DNA from: Euleptes europaea
Taxonomy: Eukaryota; Chordata; Lepidosauria; Squamata; Sphaerodactylidae
Reading direction: 5' to 3'
DNA length: 64,000 nucleotides
NCBI RefSeq assembly: GCF_029931775.1
Contig: NC_079323.1
Span: 1,523,001 to 1,587,000 of the forward strand
In this document: one piece after another, positions 1-17,900 of the stretch
How positions within the stretch are numbered: position 1 is the stretch's first letter
Layout: every line of letters starts with the position of its first letter
Translations under genes and position numbers: made by a program
The notes under the pieces: model-generated
Databases searched by the model: none
What the model was told of the DNA's origin: nothing
What the model saw: the letters and a program-made list of their open reading frames with translations, nothing else

Positions 1-8797
<8,797 letters not shown>

Positions 8798-10218
8798 GCA
8801 CGGCAAGGTGGACTTTGTGCTCCTTGGACATCCACCTTGGAAAGTGTCGGTGCTTTGAGGGCTTTCCAGTGCTTTGGGGGCCGGCTTGGAGACTTCTTCA
8901 AAGGGTGTGGCTGGGATACCCAGGCAAGCTGCTTTCCAAATGCTCCAAATGCTGCTTAGATTTTTGCTTAGGGTGATGCTGCTTTGGTTCGAAAGAGAAC
9001 TGTTATCGACAGGAAAGCATCTCTCTTGGCCCGGGACTGGACTTGCAGTTGTCTTTCTCTGTTTCTGATCACTGTCTTCTTCATGATCTATTTGATCGGT
9101 TTTGTTCTATTCAACCACTCCCCCCCCCCACCAATCAAGACTGTGGTTCTCTATCCCCAAGGGCTGTGGTGTCTTCCAGTAGGTAGCTGAATCCACACTG
9201 GATCCCTTTGCTACATGACATATTTGGTGTTCATCAGAGCGTTGTCTTCCAGGACCAGATCAGAATTTTTCTTCCTGGGCAAGATCAGAATTTTTTGCAT
9301 TCTGGCAGAAGGGTAAAAGCTGGATGTTTAGATCAGATCTTGCAACATCCACGGGTTGTAAAATGCTTGTGTGAATGGCTGCTTTGGCTAGAATAGCTTT
9401 TCTGGAACTTTGGACTGAGAAGCTCCGGCTGTGTGCACTGGCCTTGCTAAATTTGGTTTTGCCCATTACTGTCCGTGGCAACTGCTTATAGCTGGCAGAA
9501 GCTGTATGGATGCGGCCTTGCCTCTTGGGCAGGTAGGTAGCTACACACCTGGCTTCTCATAGATTGTGAGAGGACAGATCTGCTCTTCCTCTTGTGCAAA
9601 GCCCAGGTGAAATCAAACTGAACTTGCTGCCTTTAGGAAGGTTATCAGCAATGCCCTACCCTGTCTCTTCATTCAGTCTTAACTAGCTTCAGTAATCTGT
9701 CAAAAAACTCCCTATTGGCATCATGTTGGAAGCCCCAGCATTAGCCTATGTTTGTTCCACCTTCCAGTCTCTGTAAAACTTTGCACATGCCTCTTGGAAA
9801 TGAAAAAGAAAATAACGGTTGCTCCAGCCTCTGTGGAAGTTTATGTTGAATCAGACTTTTCTTCTGTTGGGGCTTTTGGTGTTGACGAGAGTGGGGAAGG
9901 CATTCTCTGCACATGCTCTGGGGTGCCTTTGTTTTTGAAAATGCTACACAGGACTGCAGTTTAGCACTGAAACTGGTTTGGAGTCCGAGCGCGGGAGGCT
10001 GATTATGCCCTGAAGTTAATCTCTTGGGTGACAGGAAGCCACAGGATTGTGACAAGAATTTATCTGTTCCCACATCAATATCACTGGCATTTTCACGGCA
10101 GTTGGGAGCTTATGATGGATGGGGTCTTGGGGTCTTCAGGAGGAGAGCCTGGGATCCTGTAGCTGTGCTGGGGTGTGTGAAAGGGGCCCTTCTCATCCAC
10201 TGCGTTTGCCAATGCTTA
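8798..10218. other. Folate receptor 3' flank / intergenic, mostly unique
   Basis: No repeat family was recognised between the stop codon and the SINE at 10221. The first part should be 3' UTR, but I saw no AATAAA or ATTAAA to place its end. It includes a C-run at 9120-9130. Confidence 0.4.
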
Positions 10219-10220
10219 CA

Positions 10221-10410
10221 GAACACACATGAACACACATGAAGCTGCCTTATACTGAATCAGACCCTGGGTCCATCAAAGTCAGTATTGTCTACTCAGA
10301 CTGGCAGCAGCTCTCCAGGGTCTCAGGCAGAGGTCTTTCCCATCACCTACTTGCCTAGTCCCTTTAAGTGGAGATGCCAGGGATTGAACCTGGGACTTTC
10401 TGCATACCAA
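10221..10410 (-). mobile_element. tRNA-Ala-derived SINE (type A)
   Basis: Minus-strand copy. It reads ACACATGAAGCTGCCTTATA, the GTCTACTCAGACTGGCAGCA block and GGGATTGAACCTGGGAC (complement of box B). It forms an inverted pair with the + copy at 10534. Confidence 0.85.
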
Positions 10411-10533
10411 AGTGCCCCATAAATTAGATAAAGAACAAAGTGGTTGTGGGAAGCACCACCGGAAAGCTAAACCCGGCCCCCCAGTCCCTCTGGCCCCACT
10501 TTCCAGTGTGGTGTAGTGGTTAAGAGCGGTGGT

Positions 10534-10748
10534 TAAGTGGCTCAGTGGTAGAGCATCTGCTTGGCATGCAGAAGGTCCCAGGTTCAATCCCTGGCATCTC
10601 CAGTTAAAGGGACCAGGCAGGTAGGTGATGTTTGAGACCCTTTTCTGCCCGAGACCCTGGAGAGCTGCTGGCGGTCTGAGTAGACGATACTGACTCTGAT
10701 GGACCCAGGGGGGTCTGATTCAGTTTATGGCAGCTTCATGTGTTCATG
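10534..10748 (+). mobile_element. tRNA-Ala-derived SINE (type A), full length
   Basis: Box A-like GTGGCTCAGTGGTAGAGC, anticodon region CTTGGCATGC (GGC, alanine) and box B GGTTCAATCCC, then the body and a CTTCATGTGTTCATG end. A type-B SINE head fragment (10502-10533) precedes it directly. Confidence 0.9.
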
Positions 10749-11128
10749 AGACCTGCCTCAGCCTGGCTGGGCAGCTTTGGTGTCTCCTAGAGACTCTCCT
10801 TGGAAGGCCGACAGATGGAGCCAGATCAGCACGCAGCCTGCAGGCAGGCAGGGCTGCCTCTGGACACACCTCTTGTGTCTGAGCACAAGGGGCAGGGAGG
10901 GGCCTTCCTCGTGCAGCGGAAGGGGGCTGAGTCAGCCCCCAGGCTTCTGCCAACTCGGGAGGCAGCTGTCCTGCAGGGTGAATTCCTGAGGGTTTTGTGC
11001 CTTTTGTGTCTGTGGCCAGAGCCAAATGTGAGGGGGAGCAGGGCAGGGAGGATAATCCAGTGTGCTGTGGTGGTTGCAATGTCAGGATAGGATTTGGAAG
11101 ACACAGGTTCAAATCCCCACTCTGCCAT

Positions 11129-11526
11129 GGAAGAAGAAGAGTTGGTTTTTATACCCCAGTTTTCTCTACCTTTTTAAGGAGACTCAAACCGGCTTACAAT
11201 TGCCTTCCCTTCCACTCCCCACCACAGACACCCTGTGAAGCTGAGAGTTCAGAGAGAACTGTGACTAGCCCAAGGTCACCCAGCAGGCTTCATGTGTAGG
11301 AGTGGGGAATCAAACCCAGCTCTCCAGATTAGAGTCCGCCGCTCGTGTGGGGGAGTGAGGAATTGAACCCGGCTCTCCAGATTAGAGTCTGCCACTCATG
11401 GGGAGGAGTGGGGAATCAAACCCAGCTCTCCAGATTGGCGTCCGCCGCTAACAGGGAGGAGCAACGAATCAAACCCGGTTCTCCAGATTAGAGTCCACCG
11501 CTCTTAACCACTAGGCCACGCTGGCT
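11129..11526 (-). mobile_element. CORE-type SINE (type B) with four tandem box-B segments
   Basis: Minus-strand copy. Between 11298 and 11510 a unit of about 53 bp (GGGGAATCAAACCCAGCTCT, then CCAGATTAGAGTCCGCC) is repeated four times. Each unit holds a copy of the pol III box-B-like GGGTTTGATTCCCC. Confidence 0.85.
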
Positions 11527-11588
11527 GGGTGTCCTCAGCCCAGATATTCTTGCTCAACCTAACCTGCGTCACCGAACAGTTACATGCA

Positions 11589-11760
11589 AGTCCACTAGCA
11601 CCTTAAGAGACTAACAAGGTTTCCGGGCTACAAGATTTAATGACTCAAAGCTCCCTTTGGCAGATATCCTTGCCTCTTGAAAGCTCATACCCCCCCACCA
11701 AATCTTGTTGGTTTATAAGGTACTACTGGACTAAAATCTACTGCAGACCACCACCTACTC
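11589..11760. mobile_element. Inverted dimer of the hammerhead-motif retroposon
   Basis: The left part (11589-11669) is minus strand: AGTCCACTAGCACCTTAAGA, then ACTCAAAGCTCCCTTTGGC. The right part (11672-11760) is plus strand: CTCTTGAAAGCTCATACCCC, then CTTGTTGGTTTATAAGGTAC. The arms match at roughly 80% and meet inside the hammerhead-like core. Confidence 0.65.
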
Positions 11761-12601
11761 CACAGAGGAGACAAGAATGATGTCAGCTGCTTTGGTTCCC
11801 CCTTGGGGAGAAAGGTGAGGTATAAATGAAGTAAATAAATACCCAACTGGCTCACCTCATTAAGGAAAAACACCCTTTGCAGGCTGCAAAGGTGAGGCGA
11901 AAGAGCTGGTGTTAGGAACGTGCTAACCAGTTAAAGTTAAGTTACCATTTGTTAACCCAGCACATGGTGGGCAATCCAGACAGAGGGGAAGAGCAAATGG
12001 TTTAGTTGAGTCCACTGTGCTATCAGCAGTATCTACGCATCGTTTTAATTTGAACGATGGAAAATAGATTGGCGGTTCCTGTCGTTCTAGTGGCAAATTC
12101 TGGAAGCCGCCAAAGTCATGCCAACTCCCACGGCATTCGATTTTGAGGGCTGCAGGTCTTTCCAGCAAACGCAGCCCAAGGTGTGTTCCAGCTGGCCACA
12201 AAAGCCAGAGAAGGGAAATCTTGCTAAATGCAAATCCGGAAGCTCTCTTGCTTCTAGGGTCTTCGGACTGGGCAGTGTTTCTGTTGTGGGCATTTCCAAG
12301 CCTAAAAGATTTCAATCAAAACATTTTGAACAGGCTGCTGAAGACTATTAGTATTGGTTGCAGCATTCCTGGTATGTAGATTTAAACTCCCTAACAGCCC
12401 AAGGCCTTAATTCCAAGGAGAACAAGGTTATTGTGAGGATAGAGGAGAGAAGACCCTTGTAGACCGCCCTGAACTCCTTAAAGCTCAACCCCCATATATG
12501 TCTCTACCTCTGAGGCACCAGGCACAACCCTTCTCAGCCTCACCCACCTCGTAGGGTTGTTGTGAGGACAGCACTCAGGAAACACAACAGGTAATTAAAT
12601 A

Positions 12602-12761
12602 ATTCACAGTGGGTAGCCGTGTTAGTCTGTCTGCAGTAGTAGAAAAGAGCAAGAGTCCAGTAGCACCTTAAAGACTAACAAAAATATTTTCTAAGCTCAT
12701 ACCCTGCCCGAAAATATTTTTGTTAGTCTTTTAAGGTGCTACTGGACTCTTGCTCTTTTCT
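12602..12761. mobile_element. Inverted dimer of the hammerhead-motif retroposon, perfect 13-bp TSD
   Basis: Arms 12641-12691 and 12710-12761 form a 51-bp stem with a single extra T, around an 18-base loop (AGCTCATACCCTGCCC). The whole is flanked by AGGTAATTAAATA at 12589-12601 and 12762-12774. The left end carries the family's other terminus (GTAGCCGTGTTAGTCTGTC). It sits at the edge of a CR1 copy. Confidence 0.88.
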
Positions 12762-13318
12762 AGGTAATTAAATAGTGGAACTTGTTGCCAGCAGATGTAG
12801 TGATGGCCATGAACACAGAGAACTCTAAAAGGGGATTAGATAGTTTCATGGAGAATAGGTCCATCAGTGGCTATTAGCCATGGGGACCCAACAGAACCTC
12901 CACATTCAGAGGCAGTCACCCACCTTGGGCTCCTGCTCTTCTCAATCCTACCGCTAAACACAGTGAGCTTGGGTCTTCAGATGAGCTAGAACTAGCCACA
13001 GTGAGGAAAGGGAACTTCCACGTTCAGAGGCAGTCAACCTCTGTACACCAATGCCAGGAGGCAGCATCAGGTGAAGGCCTCGGCCTCTCTGCCCTGCTGT
13101 TGGCCAGGGAAACTGGTTGGCTGCTGCGTGGGACAGGACGCTGGGCTGGATGGAGCCTCCCTGGTCTGATCCAGCAGGGCTCTTCTTGGGTTCTGATGAA
13201 GCCTCGGCCAATCTGCCCTGTTGCTGGACCTCCAGAGGAACCGGCCGGGCACTGTGAGAGACGGGATGCTGGGCTGGATGGAGCCTCCCTGGTCTGATCC
13301 AGCAGGTTCTGATGCTAA
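12762..13318 (+). mobile_element. CR1-type LINE 3' ends, two in a row
   Basis: GTAATTAAATAGTGGAACTT and AAAGGGGATTAGATAGTTTC open it. CTGGTCTGATCCAGCAGGGC closes the first tail near 13185, and a second similar tail ends near 13318. It is a different subfamily from the copy at 852. Confidence 0.7.
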
Positions 13319-13473
13319 CGTCCTACAAATGGAAATCAGGCCTATTCCTAAAACCACACACCCGAGCAACGGGGTGCCTCTTGGCTTGCTTTCCCTTTCC
13401 GTCAAGCCAACCATCTCATCTGTGAGTCGCCAGATCGCAGGTCTCTTCTCCCCTTTGCTTAGCGGGGCTTGTG

Positions 13474-13748
13474 TGTGTGTGTTAAGTGCCGTCAAGTCGT
13501 CAAGTTGCTTCCGACTCATGGCGACCCTATGAATGAAAGTCCTCCAAAATGTCCTATCTTTGACAGCCTTGCTCAGATCTTGCAAATTGAAGGCTGTGGC
13601 TTCCTTTATTGAGTCAATCCATCTCTTGTTGGGTCTTCCTCTTTTCCTGCTGCCCTCAGCTTTTCCTAGCATGACTGTCTTTTCCAGTGACTGTTGTCGT
13701 CTCATGACGTGACCAAAATACGACAGCCTCAGTTTAGTCATTTTAGCT
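13474..13748 (-). mobile_element. RTE/BovB-type LINE 3' end
   Basis: On the minus strand it encodes [39 protein letters not shown] and VAMSRKQLDDL. This is the C-terminal tail typical of BovB/RTE reverse transcriptases, followed by the CGGAAGCAACTTGACG-like end. Confidence 0.85.
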
Positions 13749-13774
13749 TCTAGGGTCAGCTTCTAGGGCTTAGA

Positions 13775-13875
13775 GCCACAGAATCATCAGAACTGGACCA
13801 CCAGGGCCCTCTCGTCCAACCCCCTGCGCAATGCAGGACATGCCAGACTGCTTCCCCCCCCCCACACACACACCC
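13775..13875 (-). mobile_element. CR1-type 3' terminal fragment
   Basis: CAGAATCATCAGAACTGGAC, CCAACCCCCTGCGCAATGCA and a C-run match the CR1 tail subfamily seen at 28289 and 63291. It lies just upstream of the CpG island. Confidence 0.7.
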
Positions 13876-13919
13876 ACGCACATCCACCCAGTGACCCCTC
13901 CATACTCTTCCTCCCGGTC

Positions 13920-14990
13920 TGGTGTGGGGATGGAAAGCGCCGGCGCCGCGGGGCAGAGCCCTGCCTCCTGGGCCTCCCGCTCACCAAAGGAGCCCGCTGG
14001 CCTTCGGGGCCCCGCTGGCGCCCTTGTCTCTTGGGGTCCTCGAAGACCCCCGCTCCGCCTCGGCCAAACGGCGGAGGAGGAGGGACGGAGGGAGGGCGGC
14101 CGGGTCCCGGGGGCGGGGGCCGGGGCTGGGCGGTCTCCCGCCCCCGGGGCGTCGCGGCGGCCCCTCCTCCGGCCCCCGCCCCTCTTCCCGGGCCTGGCGC
14201 GGCGGCCGCAGAGGCGCTCCGGCCCCTCCTCGCCGCTGGCCGCCCCTGTCCGGCGCGCCGCAGCCCGCTGGGTCGCGCGGCGGGGGCCGGGCGGCCGGGC
14301 ACGGGCACGGGCAGCCCTCGGGGCCGGGCAGGAGCGGCGCCCGGCTGGGGCGGCGGCGCTGCTGAGCGGCAGGGGCGGCGGGCGATGGCTTGCGGCGGGG
14401 CGGCTCTTGCTGCGGCCGTCCCGGCGCCGCCGCCGTGGTACCACAAGGACCTGAGCCGGGCGGCGGCCGAGGAGCTGCTGGCCCGGGCCGGACGCGACGG
14501 CAGCTTCCTGGTGCGCGACAGCGAGAGCGTGGCCGGAGCCTTCGCCCTCTGCCTCCTGTGAGTCCACTCGCCCACCCACCCACCGACCCACCGGGGGCGC
14601 GGCGCGACGGGGCGGGCGGGCGGGCGGTCCGCGCTCCCCCTTCCCGGGGCGCGGCGCGGCCGGAAAGCCTCCGCTTGGCCGAGGCGGGGCACAAGGGTCC
14701 GGCATCCCCCCCCCCAATAAAAAAAAAGGGCTCCATCGTTTTCCGGAGCGCTCCGGGCGCCCCTCGAGCCGCAGGAGGGGGGAGGCTCCAGCCCCGCGCC
14801 TCGGCGGTGGCCCCGCGCGGCTCCGGGCAGGGGTCCAACGCCCCCCCCCGAGGGGCCGGGGCTGGGTGGGCGAGCCTGGGCTGGGCAGGCGGAAGGGGCC
14901 GCGTTCCATCCCCCGCGGCGTCTCCAGGGCGAGCGGGGGGCGGGAACACACCTCCGCCGGAGACCCTGCGGAGCCGCTGCTGGTCCTAGG
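13920..14990 (+). promoter_or_regulatory. INPPL1: CpG-island promoter of INPPL1
   Basis: About 1 kb of very GC-rich, CpG-dense sequence surrounds INPPL1 exon 1, in contrast to the AT-richer, CpG-poor flanks. Many GC-box-like strings are present, for example around 14108-14122 and 14355-14385. No TATA box was seen upstream of the start codon. This is the usual form of a broadly used, TATA-less vertebrate promoter. The transcription start cannot be placed from sequence alone. Confidence 0.8.
14385..14557 (+). CDS. INPPL1: INPPL1 coding exon 1 (start of SH2 domain)
   Basis: Starts at ATG 14385 in a good context (G at -3 and +4) and encodes residues 1-57 plus two bases, ending at a GTGAGT donor. 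The N-terminal tail before WYHKDLSR is about 17 residues, a little shorter than in human. The frame is open upstream to 14031, but that stretch is GC-rich leader and does not resemble SHIP2. Confidence 0.95.
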
Positions 14991-17900
14991 AGACCCCCCT
15001 GGCCCCCATGGACCCGGGGTCAGATTCAGTGGAAGGCAAGGAGAAGGGGCCGGGCGTCTGCTTGGCCTGCAGAAGGTCCCCGGTTCGATCCCCAGGGGCG
15101 TCCCCAGTTAAAGGGACCAGGTAAGAGGGGATGGGAAAGACCCCTGCCTGGGACCCTGGAGAGCCGCTGCCAGTCTGAGTCGACAATGCTGACTTGGATG
15201 GACCAAGGGTCTGATTCAGTATCAGGCAGCTCCATGTGTTCTGGCCTCTCCCCGCTGAACAGAAGGGCCCGCCGGGTGCCCCCCAAGGGGACCGGTCCAG
15301 CGGCAGCCAAATACCAAACGTTGAAAGGGAACATTGATTTCTTTTATTTTGGATGTTTCTGTGCCGCCTCTTCAGAGTTCTGCTCCGGGCAGCTTACCAT
15401 TATTATTATTTTTCAATTTCTTTACTTTATTTCGACCCCACCTTTCTCCCCAACGGGGACACCAAAACGGCTTGCCTTGTTCTCTTCGGTTCCATTTTAT
15501 CCTTGCAACACCCCTGTGAGGCGGGTTAGGCTGAGAGTGTGCAACTGGCCCACGGTCACCCAGTGGCAGAGGGCGGATCTGAATCCAAGCCTCCCAGATC
15601 CTTGTCTGGCACTTTGACCACTACAACACGCTGGACGTCACAACGTTAAAATAGAAGCTGTTGGGCAAAAGCAGGATAAACAGAAGGCGGCTGCTAGATT
15701 GATTTGAGGCCGTGTGATGGAGTCCTGGGTGCGGATTTGGACAAACTGGGTGGGAATCTCTATCCTGCCCAGAAGCTCACCAGCTTTCTCTGCTAGAGAG
15801 GAGAAAGGGGGATCTTCCGGTAGCTGCCAACCTCTTGTACGAAGGAGACAAGTGAAAGACTCAATAACATTAGCTTCCCTGTGGCACTCATGCGCCCAGT
15901 GATACAAGCGGGTGCCCCCCCCCCCCCACAACCACTCACTGCCTCAGCCCTTTTAATCTGATGAATGGGTATATAGTGAAGTCTCCCTTGGAAATAATTT
16001 GACCTTAAGGTTACATCAGGGATAACTTGGAGAGTAATGTCCGAGAGCATCTGTATTGTCATAGAACATAAGAAAGACCATGCTGGATCAGACCCAGGTC
16101 CATCAAGTCCAGCAGTCTGTTCACACAGGGGCCAACCAGGTGCCTCTGGGAAGCCCCCAAACAAGACGACTGCAGCAGCACCATCCTGCCTGTGTTCCTT
16201 TACAGCACCGAATATAATAGGCCTGCTCCTCTGATCCTGGAGAGAATAGGTATGCATCATGACTAGTATCCATGTTGAATAGTAGCCATGGCTAGCCCTC
16301 TCCTCCATGTACATGCCCTCTTAAAGCCTTCCAAGTTGGCAGCCATCCCCATATCCTGGGGCAGGGAGTTCCACAATTTAACTATGCGTTGTGTGAAGAA
16401 ATACTTCCTTTCATCTGTTTTGAATCTCTCACCCTCCAGCTTCAGCAGATGACCCCGCGTTCTGGCATTATGAGAGAGGGAGCAAAGCTTCTCCCTGCCC
16501 ACTCTCTCCTTACCATGCATGATTTTATAGACCTCTATCATGTCTCCCCTTAACCGCCTTCTTTCCAAGCTAAATAGCCATAAGTGTTTTAACCGTTCCT
16601 CATAGGGCAGTTGTCATCAGGAAAGTGAATAAAAACTCAGGGTTCAGGGAAAAGCACAGGAGGATGGTCAGCGTGGGCTGAAGTATTTTAATCATGAAAG
16701 TGCCTTCCCCCCTGCGTGAAGCTCAGCTGTTCCCTTGGAAGGCTGGGTTCCTGCTAACTTTGGTGCTGGCAGTGCGGTAGGCAGAAGGTGTGACATATGT
16801 TCCTGCCGGGGAGTTAAGAAAACAGGGACAGGCCCCTTTGACTGCCCTATCAATCAAAGAAGCTCCGTTCGGTGAGCACAGCAGAGAGGGCCTTTTTGGG
16901 GGCAGCCCCATTCTTATGGAACAGCCTCCCCAGGGAGGTGTGCCTGGTCCCCTCACTTCTGATTTTTAGGAGGCAGCCAAAGATGGCTTTATTAAGGACT
17001 GCATTTGATTAAAGCAATCGTAAATTGTAATTTTAAATTTTTGGTTTATATATTTCGATGTATTTCATTAGAGGGGGGGCATCTTGGCCATCTTCTGGGC
17101 ATGGAGTAGGGGGTGTGGGGGGGAGGTAGTTGTGAATTTCCTGCATTGTGCAGGGGGTTGGACTAGATGTCCCTGGTGGTCCCTTCCAACTCTATGATTC
17201 TATGATAGTCTGTTGTATATATTTTGCTTATATTGTCAGCCCCCTTGAGCCCCATAAGTTAGAAAGACAGCTAATAAATGTTTTAAATAAATAAAAAACA
17301 AAATAAATAAGTTGCAAAGGGGAGGCAGGGGTCCAGGCCGCTGCTGGCTCTGCAGCTCATTTTTCCGCTGTAAAGAGTCCAAGAATGAAGGGAGTGGGAG
17401 CAAACACGCCCCCCAAAAAGTTGTGGGCAGGTGACTTGAACATATTAATTGCAGGTATTTTGCGTGATCTTGAAATGGCCCAGCGAGGAAGCCGAGCCAG
17501 ACCTTCATTCGCTTGGGGATTGTTGGCTTTTCTGGCGGGGCTGGAGCATAGTGGCCAAGGGCCGTCTCCTATTTTACAGCATCCTGAGACGCTGGGTTCA
17601 GATCAGCTCCGCTGTCGCAGCTTTCCCCAAGAGAACGGGGAAAGGGGAAGTGCCAAGAGTTCTTGAGCAGAGGTTGCTTGTGCTCCCTGACGGAATTCCC
17701 AGGAGTCTTTTGAGGGCGGCCATGATGGTCACCTTGTTGGGGGGGGGGTGGAGGTGTTGGGGGGGGAGGTCTGGGGATGGTGCAGGGACGCTGGAGTGGA
17801 GTTTGCTGGCCTGCCCTTGGGCAAGTCCGCTTTCTTGCCCCCTCAGATCTTGTGGCAACAAAAAATTGGCATGGGTGATAAAGTACTCCAGGTGTGGCAT

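Noticed and set aside
10534-10610. tRNA-Ala-like sequence with box A and box B
   Set aside because: The same text with the same 3' body occurs more than twenty times; these are SINE heads, not tRNA genes.
11298-11510. Regularly spaced repeats that might suggest a CRISPR-like array
   Set aside because: The units are imperfect, head-to-tail with no unique spacers, and belong to a type-B SINE.
13067-13741. 224-codon minus-strand open frame
   Set aside because: Its start is the BovB reverse-transcriptase tail and the rest runs by chance through CR1 tails; not a host gene.
13770-14951. Long minus-strand open frames (up to 393 codons) over the CpG island
   Set aside because: They are proline/arginine-rich products of GC-rich sequence poor in stop codons, lie antisense to INPPL1 exon 1, and resemble no protein.
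16263-16568. 101-codon minus-strand open frame with [15 protein letters not shown]
   Set aside because: It is the C-terminal remnant of a CR1 LINE, not a host gene.
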